Positions 1 to 6,555 of a stretch of 10,026 nucleotides of DNA are shown here, in pieces. Below the pieces are notes generated by a model. The model saw only the letters and a program-made list of their open reading frames with translations, ran no database searches and was not told the origin of the DNA. The position numbers and the translations under genes were made by a program. Where the stretch lies: positions 1 through 10,026 of the forward strand of contig CAKSTB010000035.1 of the NCBI GenBank assembly GCA_934490165.1, read 5' to 3'. Position 1 is the stretch's first letter, and each line of letters starts with the position of its first letter. The stretch is from an uncultured Ruminiclostridium sp. (lineage in GTDB: Bacteria; Bacillota; Clostridia; Oscillospirales; Ruminococcaceae).

Positions 1-70
1 GGTAGCTTCTTTTATTATATACCTTGCCTTTCTGTTTTTCTACCCCCTTGTGTCCAGTTTTAGTATAGCA
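1..70 (-). mobile_element. possible partial insertion-sequence end or gene fragment running off the left edge
   Basis: Read on the minus strand, position 70 begins TGCTATACTAAAACTGGACA. A terminus starting with TG and carrying an ACTGGACA block a few bases in resembles the inverted repeats of IS3-family elements. The same strand carries an open frame of 40 codons (121 down to 2) with no stop before the window edge. It is rich in lysine and tyrosine and ends ...GKVYNKRSY, which resembles the basic N-terminus of an IS3 OrfA. A GTG at 76-74 could start it, but no convincing ribosome binding site is present. No second inverted repeat, target duplication or transposase motif is visible inside the window, so this is a weak call. 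It could equally be the start of an ordinary gene or noncoding DNA. Confidence 0.22.
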
Positions 71-238
71 CTTCACTTGCCCTAGTCCCTTTGGTGCTTT
101 CCCTCGTTCATAGCAACAACGTTATCAAATGGAATAGCGAACCCGAGAAGTGCTGTCTGACAAACAGAATTATCGGTAGTCTGCTATCAATGTTAATTAC
201 TAAAACGGTATAATAGAAGTGTACTATACAAACAAAAA
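71..238. other. intergenic region without a recognisable gene
   Basis: I find no complete gene here. On the minus strand, a 33-codon frame (183 down to 82, ending in TAG) has a protein-like composition, including the string GFAIPFDNVV. It is preceded directly by two stop codons and its only ATG has no good ribosome binding site. It may be a gene relic or part of a repeated intergenic sequence. On the plus strand there is a perfect TATAAT at 209-214, but no -35 element at the right distance, so I do not call a promoter. No tRNA, rRNA or CRISPR repeat is visible. Confidence 0.4.
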
Positions 239-263
239 AGTGAGCCGCGCGCACTATATTTTT
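239..263 (+). terminator. terminator-like hairpin upstream of the alaS promoter
   Basis: AGTG (239-242) pairs with CACT (252-255), and inside it GC (244-245) pairs with GC (250-251) around a CGC loop, with one A-G mismatch between them. A run of A (234-239) precedes the stem and ATATTTTT (256-263) follows it, so it could work in either direction. It probably ends whatever transcript comes from the left, or from the minus strand, before the alaS promoter. The stem is short and the strength is uncertain. Confidence 0.45.
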
Positions 264-291
264 GCGCTTAGACTTACTTTTTCTTTTTCGT

Positions 292-304
292 GTTGTGTCA
301 CAAC
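292..304. promoter_or_regulatory. small dyad upstream of the alaS promoter
   Basis: GTTGTG (292-297) and CACAAC (299-304) are perfect inverted arms around a single T, about 46 bases upstream of the -35 box and set in a pyrimidine-rich stretch. It has the form of a protein-binding dyad, or of a very small hairpin. No regulator can be named from the sequence. Confidence 0.25.
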
Positions 305-350
305 CTCTTCTTTTCTCCCTTATTACTCACCCATTATCGCAAAAAAAATA

Positions 351-378
351 TTGACTTTTTACCAAAATCGGATATAAT
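351..378 (+). promoter_or_regulatory. sigma-A promoter of the alaS operon
   Basis: TTGACT (351-356) and a perfect TATAAT (373-378) are separated by 16 bases. An A-rich stretch (342-349) just upstream could serve as an UP element. Transcription would start near position 385, giving a leader of roughly 70 bases before the alaS start. It is the only strong promoter I see in the window, and with the short gaps downstream it could serve all seven genes. Confidence 0.8.
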
Positions 379-401
379 TAAATATGTATGTTCAACTAAA
401 A

Positions 402-429
402 ATCGGGTACTGCTTTTTGCGTCCCTGAT
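402..429 (+). promoter_or_regulatory. alaS leader hairpin, T-box-antiterminator-like but incomplete
   Basis: ATC-GGG-(t)-AC-(t)-GC (402-413) pairs with GC-GT-CCC-(t)-GAT (419-429) around a TTTTT loop: ten pairs with three single-base bulges. The 3' half contains GCGTCCCT, as in T-box antiterminators, and the 5' half GGGTAC-tGC resembles their GGGTGGNACCGC with the tRNA-binding bulge missing. The predicted leader is too short for a T-box Stem I, and no terminator follows. It is therefore not called a T-box, only a hairpin just upstream of the alaS ribosome binding site (437-443). Confidence 0.4.
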
Positions 430-455
430 GATAAACGGAAGGAATCATAAATAAT

Positions 456-3092
456 ATGAAATGGACAGGACTTAACGATCTTAGAGAAAGCTATCTCAAA
501 TTTTTCGAGAGCAAAGGACATCTGAGAATGGCGTCAGCTCCGCTTGTACCGCAGGGTGATAACTCTGTGCTTCTTATCAACGCAGGTATGACACCTCTTA
601 AAAAGTATTTCCAGGGCATTGAAGAGCCCCCCAGACACCGTGTAACAACTTGTCAGAAGTGTATCAGAACACCCGATATCGACAATGTCGGCAAGACAGC
701 AAGACACGGCACATATTTTGAAATGCTCGGCAACTTCTCATTCGGCGACTATTTCAAGCATGAGGCTACGGCGTGGGCATGGGAATACCTCACAAAGGTA
801 CTTGAGATCCCCGAGGAAAAGCTGTGGGTCACAATTTATGAAGAAGACGACGAAGCAGGCGATATCTGGGCTAATGAAGTAGGTGTACCCCGCGACAGAA
901 TAATCAAGCTCGGCAAAGCCGACAACTTCTGGGAACACGGAAGCGGTCCGTGCGGACCGTGTTCGGAGATCCACTTCGATAGAGGTGAAAAATACGGTCC
1001 TTTCGAAAGCTTTGAACAGGCAGGCGAATGCGACAGAATAATCGAGATATGGAATCTCGTATTCACACAGTTTGATAACGACGGCAAGGGCAACTACACA
1101 CAGCTCGCAACAAAAAATATCGATACAGGTATGGGACTTGAACGTCTTGCCTGCGTAATGCAGGACGTTGACAATCTGTTTGAGGTCGATACGATCCAGA
1201 ATATTATGAAGAAGATCTGCTCCGTTGCAGGTGTTAATTATCATGATGATCCCACAACAGACGTTTCTATCCGTGTAATAACAGACCATATCCGTTCGAC
1301 AACATTCATGGTAGGCGACGGTATCCGTCCTTCAAACGAAGGCAGAGGCTATGTACTGCGCCGTCTGTTAAGACGTGCCGCAAGACACGGCAGAATGCTC
1401 GGCGTAAACAGACCTTTCCTGTATGAGATCTGCGACACTGTTATAAACGAAAACCTCTCTGCTTATCCCGAGCTTGATGAGAAGAGAGAATATATAAAAA
1501 AGGTTATCAAGACCGAAGAAGAGAGCTTTGCAAAGACTGTTGACAAAGGTATGCAGATACTCGGCGAATTTGTAAAGGAACTTTCGGCAGAAGATACTCA
1601 GAAGCCTATCTTAAGCGGCGAAAACCTCTTCAAGCTCCACGACACATACGGATTCCCTATCGACCTGACAAGAGAAATCCTCCAGGAAAAGAACATCGGT
1701 ATTGATGAAGAGCGTTTCTTTGAGCTTATGAACGAGCAGAAAGCAAAGGCACGTTCAAACCAGGCATTCAAGGGCGGCTGGGACGAAGCTACAGTAACTG
1801 CACTGAGCGGACTTACAACAACATTCGTAGGCTACAAGTCACTGACTGCCGACAGCAAGATACTTGCTATGATAAAGGACGGCGAGGTTACAGATGTCTG
1901 CAACGAGGGCGATGAGGTAACAGTTGTTCTTGACGTTACACCTTTCTATGCCGAAAGCGGCGGACAGGTGGGCGACTGCGGTACGATCACAGCAGGCGAC
2001 AACGTAATACAGGTCATCGACACCAAGAAGACAGGCGCAGGACAGTTTATCTGCAACTGCCACGTTGAGAGCGGTTGCTTCTATACAGACGATGCGGTCA
2101 AATCGGCAGTTGACGAAAAGAAGCGTATGGCTACGGCAAGAAACCACACCTGTGCTCACCTTTTACAGGCAGCACTCAGAAAGGTTCTCGGCGACCACGT
2201 TCACCAGGCAGGTTCTTATGTAGATCCTTACAGATGCCGTTTCGACTTCAGCCACTTCAGCGCGGTTACTCCCGAAGAGCTTGAAAAGGTTGAAATGCTC
2301 GTAAACGACTGGATACTCGCAGGTATCCCCGTTGTAACAGAGGAGCTTCCTATCGAAGAAGCACGCAAGAAGGGCGCTATGGCTCTGTTCGGCGAAAAGT
2401 ACGGCGATATCGTAAGAGTTGTACAGGCAGGCGATGTATCAACAGAGTTCTGCGGCGGTACACACCTTGACAATACAGCAAAGGCAGGTCTGTTCAAGAT
2501 CATTTCAGAAACATCTGTAGCATCGGGTGTAAGAAGAATTGAAGCTGTAACAGGCTACAACGTGCTTTCGGCATATGACCAGACTAAGGCGATGGTAACA
2601 AATATCGCGCAGGTTCTGAAGATAGCCAACCCCTCTGCCGTAATGCAGAAGTGCGAAAATGTAATGAACGAAATGCACGCTATGCAGGCTGAAATAGACC
2701 GTCTTAACGGTATCATTTCAATGAGCCAGATGAAGAACATCACTGACGGTGCGGCAGAAGTAAACGGCATAAAGGTATTCTCCGCTATGCTCTCAGGTGT
2801 AACAGGCGACAGTCTGAGAAAAGCCGGCGACAAGCTGAAAGACGCTAATGATTCGTTTATTGCTGTACTGGCGGGCGTATCAGACGGCAAGGGCAACTTC
2901 CTTTGTATAGCAAGCCCCGAGGCTGTGGCAAAGGGTGCAAACGCAGGTAAGATAGTTAAGGAGATCGCGGCTATCGCAGGCGGCAAGGGCGGCGGAAAGC
3001 CCGATACTGCTATGGCAGGTATCGCTGATGTAACCAAGATCGACGAGGCGCTTCTCGCTCTTACCGATATAGTTAAAAATATGATCGGCTGA
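456..3092 (+). CDS. alaS: alanine--tRNA ligase
   Basis: Alanyl-tRNA synthetase, the cytoplasmic class II enzyme that joins alanine to tRNA-Ala using ATP and hydrolyses mischarged Ser- or Gly-tRNA-Ala. The 878 residues match the usual bacterial full length. The N-terminus (MKWTGLNDLRESYLKFF, then GDNSVLLINAGM) is the canonical start of the aminoacylation domain, which also carries the conserved GSGPCGPCSE stretch at about residue 164-173. The editing domain has its zinc-site motifs intact: H564-x3-H568 and C666-GGT-H670. The C-terminal C-Ala/DHHA1 domain has its glycine-rich GGKGGGKPD at 842-850. The ATG is chosen because a GGAAGGA site (437-443) lies 12 bases upstream and the homologous N-terminus begins here. 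It is the first gene after the promoter at 351-378. I see no missing key residue. Confidence 0.99.
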   Translation: MKWTGLNDLRESYLKFFESKGHLRMASAPLVPQGDNSVLLINAGMTPLKKYFQGIEEPPRHRVTTCQKCIRTPDIDNVGKTARHGTYFEMLGNFSFGDYFKHEATAWAWEYLTKVLEIPEEKLWVTIYEEDDEAGDIWANEVGVPRDRIIKLGKADNFWEHGSGPCGPCSEIHFDRGEKYGPFESFEQAGECDRIIEIWNLVFTQFDNDGKGNYTQLATKNIDTGMGLERLACVMQDVDNLFEVDTIQNIMKKICSVAGVNYHDDPTTDVSIRVITDHIRSTTFMVGDGIRPSNEGRGYVLRRLLRRAARHGRMLGVNRPFLYEICDTVINENLSAYPELDEKREYIKKVIKTEEESFAKTVDKGMQILGEFVKELSAEDTQKPILSGENLFKLHDTYGFPIDLTREILQEKNIGIDEERFFELMNEQKAKARSNQAFKGGWDEATVTALSGLTTTFVGYKSLTADSKILAMIKDGEVTDVCNEGDEVTVVLDVTPFYAESGGQVGDCGTITAGDNVIQVIDTKKTGAGQFICNCHVESGCFYTDDAVKSAVDEKKRMATARNHTCAHLLQAALRKVLGDHVHQAGSYVDPYRCRFDFSHFSAVTPEELEKVEMLVNDWILAGIPVVTEELPIEEARKKGAMALFGEKYGDIVRVVQAGDVSTEFCGGTHLDNTAKAGLFKIISETSVASGVRRIEAVTGYNVLSAYDQTKAMVTNIAQVLKIANPSAVMQKCENVMNEMHAMQAEIDRLNGIISMSQMKNITDGAAEVNGIKVFSAMLSGVTGDSLRKAGDKLKDANDSFIAVLAGVSDGKGNFLCIASPEAVAKGANAGKIVKEIAAIAGGKGGGKPDTAMAGIADVTKIDEALLALTDIVKNMIG

Positions 3093-3102
3093 TAAACAGC
3101 CG
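3086..3102 (+). promoter_or_regulatory. intercistronic hairpin between alaS and the HIT gene
   Basis: CGGCTG (3086-3091) and CAGCCG (3097-3102) form a perfect six-pair stem around ATAAA. The stem covers the alaS stop codon (TGA, 3090-3092) and ends where the HIT ribosome binding site GGAAAGGA (3102-3109) begins. No T-run follows, so it is not a terminator. It may affect translational coupling, RNA processing or mRNA stability. Confidence 0.4.
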
Positions 3103-3117
3103 GAAAGGAAATAAAGT

Positions 3118-3456
3118 ATGGACTGCATTTTTTGTAAGATAATTTCAGGCGAAATTCCTTCTGAAAAGGTATACGAAAGCGATAAGGTCATTGCTTTCAA
3201 GGACATAAATCCTATGGCACCCGTACATATTCTTATAATCCCCAAGGAGCATATCGGGGGTGCTGATGAGCTTGACGAAAGCAATGTTGACGTTGTTAAG
3301 GACATTATGCTGGTTGCAAAGCACCTGGCCAAGTCTTTCAACCTTGACAACGGCTGGCGACTTGTTTCAAACGTAGGCGAAGACGGCGGACAGACTGTAC
3401 GTCACCTTCACTTCCACTTGCTCGGCGGCAAAAAACTGAACGTTGAGCTTGCATAA
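3118..3456 (+). CDS. HIT-family (HINT-like) nucleotide hydrolase
   Basis: A histidine-triad protein of 112 residues, the usual length for bacterial HINT-type enzymes. Relatives hydrolyse purine nucleoside phosphoramidates and aminoacyl-adenylates in the cytoplasm. The signature H-L-H-F-H-L-L is at residues 96-102, with His100 expected to attack the alpha-phosphate. The N-terminus DCIFCKIISGEIPS is typical, and its Cys3-x2-Cys6 pair is part of a zinc site in some members. A GGAAAGGA site (3102-3109) sits 8 bases before the ATG. It follows alaS by 25 bases; since HINT enzymes act on aminoacyl-AMP, the link with a tRNA synthetase makes biochemical sense, but that is inference. The exact substrate cannot be told from sequence. 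Confidence 0.96.
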   Translation: MDCIFCKIISGEIPSEKVYESDKVIAFKDINPMAPVHILIIPKEHIGGADELDESNVDVVKDIMLVAKHLAKSFNLDNGWRLVSNVGEDGGQTVRHLHFHLLGGKKLNVELA

Positions 3457-3469
3457 AAGGTAAATAATT

Positions 3470-5488
3470 GTGAGGCGGAAATTAGCGGCTGTTGGAGCAT
3501 CATATCTGATAGGACTGATTTTCGCCTCAGTTTTTCTTTTCTTTGAAAAAATTATCATTTGTGTAATTTTCTTGCTTGCGGTAATTGCTGTACTTGTGGC
3601 TGTATTTAAAAGAAAATACGATATGACCGCAATACTGCTCTGCTGTGCGCTTGGCATAACCGTATATTTTACCGTATCGTTACAGCTTGACAAAGCGGCT
3701 GAGCCTCTTTGCGGCGGTACATACGATATCAGCGCAACAGTGACTTCAAGAAGAACAATAGGTACAGACTGCGCAGTTTTCACTCTTGAAAGCAACACCG
3801 AAAACGGCAAGGTCGGCATACTGCTTTACACAGATGATATAAACGCACAAAAGGGTGACACACTGCGCTTCAAAGCTGAGTTCAGCAAGCTTTACAACAC
3901 CGCCGCATATAACACCGCAGACAGATACCGTTCGGATGGCATTACGCTGTCCGCAACGCTTAAAAGCGACATCTCGGTAACAAAAGGCGGTTATCCGCTG
4001 TATTTCATCGACAGCTACCGCAATTACCTGATAAGCAAGATCGATGCGGAGTTTACCGATGACAGCGGCGCGCTGATGAAAGGCATATTTGCAGGCGACA
4101 AAAGCTCGCTTTCGGACGAGCTGTATTACGATATCAAGGCGGCGGGTGCGGCTCATCTGACAGCAGTATCGGGTATGCACCTGACGCTTATCATAACGAT
4201 AATTATGTCGTTGTTATCTGCGGCGGGGCTTGATAAGGCATATCGTGCCCGCTTTATCCTGACAGTAGTACTGACGCTGTGCTTTATGGCGTTTTTCGGC
4301 TTTACGGCATCGGTTTTGAGAAGCGGAATAATGATCATCACTGCGAATATCGGCGCTGTCTTTTACAGAAAGAGCGACTGTGTGACCTCGGTAGGACTTG
4401 CGGTACTACTGATAACGCTTTTTGACCCGCTTTCCTGCACTGACGCGGGACTTATACTTTCGGCAGTCACAACACTTGGTGCAGGCGCTGCCGCTCCGGT
4501 GATTTCCAAAAAGCTCACCGATAAATTCCCGCGGCTTAATAAAAAGCTCTGTGATACGCTGTGCGTTTCATTATGCGCGGCACTTGCAGGTATACCGCTG
4601 TCCGCTGTGTATTTCGGAACGTTCTCGCTTGCAGGTATATTCGTATCGGTTATAGTACTGCCGTTTTTCACAGTTTGCCTTGCGGCGATGCTTATCTTCA
4701 CACTGACAGGCGGATTTATCACCCCGATCGCCGTCATAGCGCATTTCTGCTGTGATATTATGCGTGCGGTGTTCTCGTTCTTTGCCCATGTGCCTTTTCT
4801 GCATTTCAACTGTGATGCACTTACTGTCACTTTAACGCTTATTGTTACTCTGACAGTCGCAGTCACGGCAATTATCCTGACACGCAGAAAGCACATAACG
4901 GCCATTTTGCTGACAGCCGCACTGTGCTTTACCGCAGTAAATGCCGTGCTTCCTCTCCTGCCGTCAGACAGCGTGGAAATACTGCTTCACAGTGACGGGG
5001 AAAACGGCTCGGTCGTAATTATCTCCGACGATATTTCAGCCGCCGTTCTTATCGGAAACGACAAAAAGGAACTCAGCATTATAAGAAACGAGATATTTGA
5101 CAGGAACAAAACTTTATCTGACCTTACCGTTCTTTGTCTTAACGATTATGACGAAGATATTATCGGCACGGCAGGCGGTTTTTCATCTGCTGTGTCGCTA
5201 TGTAAAGACAATAACGGTATCGCCGGCAGGTATTTTTCTCTTGACTGCAGGAACAATTCCGTACAGCTCACCGCATTTGACACACGGATAAATATCTCAG
5301 ATATTGCAAATATAAAAGGAAACACAGCAAATATATTATGGGGCAGAAGTAAATATATTTCTTCTCCTGCCTGTTGCTTTTTCATAAACAGATATTCAAA
5401 AAGCCAAAACGGCGTATCATTGTATTACACCGATTGTAAAATAACCGTTACTGCAGACGGAATGACCGTCACGACAGACAACAGATAG
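3470..5488 (+). CDS. comEC: ComEC/Rec2-type competence channel with a degenerate C-terminal domain
   Basis: Polytopic inner-membrane protein of the ComEC/Rec2 family, which forms the channel for single-stranded DNA during natural transformation. Two or three membrane segments lie at about residues 6-66, then a soluble OB-like region (about 75-200), then the membrane competence domain. That domain carries H-L-T-A-V-S-G-M-H at 229-237 and S-V-L-R at 281-284, both family hallmarks. More helices run to about residue 495. The last ~170 residues correspond to the beta-lactamase-like domain, but its metal motif reads DYDEDIIGT (559-567) where active members have HxDxDHxGG, so both histidines are gone. 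The GTG start gives the usual ComEC N-terminus (MRRKLAAVGASYLIGL), with AAAGG at 3456-3460 upstream. A long stem followed by a T-run overlaps the first codons. At 672 residues it is somewhat short for the family. No comEA is visible, so active transformation is not shown. Confidence 0.93.
   Translation: MRRKLAAVGASYLIGLIFASVFLFFEKIIICVIFLLAVIAVLVAVFKRKYDMTAILLCCALGITVYFTVSLQLDKAAEPLCGGTYDISATVTSRRTIGTDCAVFTLESNTENGKVGILLYTDDINAQKGDTLRFKAEFSKLYNTAAYNTADRYRSDGITLSATLKSDISVTKGGYPLYFIDSYRNYLISKIDAEFTDDSGALMKGIFAGDKSSLSDELYYDIKAAGAAHLTAVSGMHLTLIITIIMSLLSAAGLDKAYRARFILTVVLTLCFMAFFGFTASVLRSGIMIITANIGAVFYRKSDCVTSVGLAVLLITLFDPLSCTDAGLILSAVTTLGAGAAAPVISKKLTDKFPRLNKKLCDTLCVSLCAALAGIPLSAVYFGTFSLAGIFVSVIVLPFFTVCLAAMLIFTLTGGFITPIAVIAHFCCDIMRAVFSFFAHVPFLHFNCDALTVTLTLIVTLTVAVTAIILTRRKHITAILLTAALCFTAVNAVLPLLPSDSVEILLHSDGENGSVVIISDDISAAVLIGNDKKELSIIRNEIFDRNKTLSDLTVLCLNDYDEDIIGTAGGFSSAVSLCKDNNGIAGRYFSLDCRNNSVQLTAFDTRINISDIANIKGNTANILWGRSKYISSPACCFFINRYSKSQNGVSLYYTDCKITVTADGMTVTTDNR
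3471..3544 (+). terminator. possible terminator or attenuator inside the start of comEC
   Basis: TGAGGCGGAAATTAG (3471-3485) pairs with CTGATTTTCGCCTCA (3515-3529): fifteen consecutive pairs, two of them G-U. The 29-base loop contains a small inner stem (ATCA 3499-3502 with TGAT 3507-3510). A T-rich tract, TTTTTCTTTTCTTT (3531-3544), starts two bases after the stem, as in an intrinsic terminator. The stem includes the last two bases of the comEC GTG start. A ribosome starting on comEC would melt it, while an untranslated RNA could fold and end after the HIT gene. The T-run also encodes a hydrophobic membrane helix, so part of the resemblance may be due to coding. Confidence 0.5.
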
Positions 5489-5495
5489 AAAGGAG
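5489..5495 (+). promoter_or_regulatory. ribosome binding site fixing the GTG start of holA
   Basis: AAAGGAG lies 7 bases upstream of GTG at 5503. The ATG two bases earlier (5501) is followed at once by TGA and cannot start a protein, so the GTG is the real start. Confidence 0.85.
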
Positions 5496-5502
5496 CGATA
5501 AT

Positions 5503-6555
5503 GTGAAGCTAGACGAAGACAAGCTCTCGGCAGGTATAAAAGCCGGAGAGATCAGCCGTGTAAACTATCTTTACGGCGATGAGCGCTTTCTTGTAAAGAC
5601 CTACACCGACAGACTTCTTGATGCAACAGTCGGCAAGGACAGGAACGATATCAACCTGACAAAGCTCGGCAGTACATTCCCTGTCGAAGTTCTTACCGAC
5701 AGCATAGAAAGTATGCCGCTGTTTGCCGACAGAAAAGCCGTGCTTATAAGCGACCTCGATATGGAAAAGTTCGATGAGAACGGCATAGAAACGATATTTT
5801 CCTCACTGAAGGACATACCCGATGAGTGCACTGTCATAATCAGTATGACCGGAAACCCCGAGCAGCTGAAAAAAGCCAAGAACAAAAAGCTCATTACCGC
5901 TCTTGCAAAGCAGAAAAACGCGGCTGTCTGTGAGTTTTCGCATCTTACTCCCGCAAGAGTGACCGAGCTTATAATGAAAAAGGCGGCAAAGCGCGGCTGT
6001 GTGATATCACGACCGAACGCTCAGCATATAGCCGAGCTTACTCTGTGTGACTTATCGCTCAGCTCTGCCGAAACAGACAAGTTATGCAGTTATATCGGCA
6101 CAGGTGAGATAACCACCGAAATGATAGACAAACTGACAATAAAACAGCTTGACACGAGCATATATTCGCTTGCGGCAGAGCTTACCAAGGGCAACCGCAA
6201 GCAGGCTCTGCTTATACTTGATGACCTTATCGCGCAGAAGATAGACCCTATCGTGATACTTGCGTCACTCTCGTCAAACTACATTGACTTCTACCGTGCG
6301 AAAGCGGCGCAAAGTGCGGGTAAGTCCGCTTCGCAGGTTGCGGAGGACTTCGGGTATGCGAAGAACCGCACATTCGTTGTCACAAAAGCTATGAACCTTG
6401 TTTCACGGCTTGATACGGCGCATATAAGAAGCTGCCTTGATATCCTGTTCAGTGCCGACCTTGCACTGAAAACCTCGGCGGTAAACGGCAGGACAGTGCT
6501 TGAAGAAACGATAGTAAAGCTATCTCCCGAAAAAAGCAGGAGGGCGTACTATTGA
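5503..6555 (+). CDS. holA: DNA polymerase III subunit delta (clamp loader)
   Basis: Delta subunit of the replicative clamp loader, which opens the beta sliding clamp so that it can be loaded on primed DNA. The 350 residues match the family length. The N-terminal region has the family pattern NYLYGDERFLV (21-31), a P-loop-like position without a working Walker A motif, as expected for delta, followed by SMPLFADRKAVLISDLD, typical of this subunit. The C-terminal half is helical, as in the collar domain. It follows comEC by 14 bases; the comEC-holA order is common in Firmicutes. The GTG start is supported by AAAGGAG (5489-5495). Its stop TGA overlaps the TTG start of the next gene by 4 bases, suggesting translational coupling. 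The ribosomal gene rpsT, often next to holA in Bacillus relatives, is absent here. Confidence 0.95.
   Translation: MKLDEDKLSAGIKAGEISRVNYLYGDERFLVKTYTDRLLDATVGKDRNDINLTKLGSTFPVEVLTDSIESMPLFADRKAVLISDLDMEKFDENGIETIFSSLKDIPDECTVIISMTGNPEQLKKAKNKKLITALAKQKNAAVCEFSHLTPARVTELIMKKAAKRGCVISRPNAQHIAELTLCDLSLSSAETDKLCSYIGTGEITTEMIDKLTIKQLDTSIYSLAAELTKGNRKQALLILDDLIAQKIDPIVILASLSSNYIDFYRAKAAQSAGKSASQVAEDFGYAKNRTFVVTKAMNLVSRLDTAHIRSCLDILFSADLALKTSAVNGRTVLEETIVKLSPEKSRRAYY
6538..6544 (+). promoter_or_regulatory. ribosome binding site fixing the TTG start of the RNase M5-like gene
   Basis: AGGAGGG, a near-perfect Shine-Dalgarno sequence, is 7 bases upstream of TTG at 6552 and lies inside the end of holA. 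No ATG or GTG stands at a comparable distance, and the TTG gives the expected Toprim N-terminus. Confidence 0.88.

Noticed and set aside
239..455. A complete T-box riboswitch ahead of alaS
   Set aside because: There is no GGGTGGNACC motif, no recognisable Stem I with a specifier codon, and the likely leader is only about 70 bases.
944..959. Near-palindrome with 7-base arms CGGTCCG and CGGACCG inside alaS
   Set aside because: It encodes the conserved Gly-Pro-Cys-Gly-Pro-Cys stretch of alanyl-tRNA synthetases; the protein repeat and codon choice explain it.
738..1289. Long antisense open frames across alaS, and similar ones across the other genes
   Set aside because: They lie opposite strongly conserved genes, lack ribosome binding sites and resemble no protein family; they are by-products of the coding strand.
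3272..3310. Internal promoter in the HIT gene from two TTGACG boxes
   Set aside because: No -10 element is found 16-18 bases downstream of either; the repeats encode Leu-Asp-Glu and Val-Asp-Val.
5456..5470. Five-pair stem GACGG/CCGTC at the end of comEC
   Set aside because: It is short, in coding sequence, has no T-tract and lies away from the holA ribosome binding site, so chance is enough.
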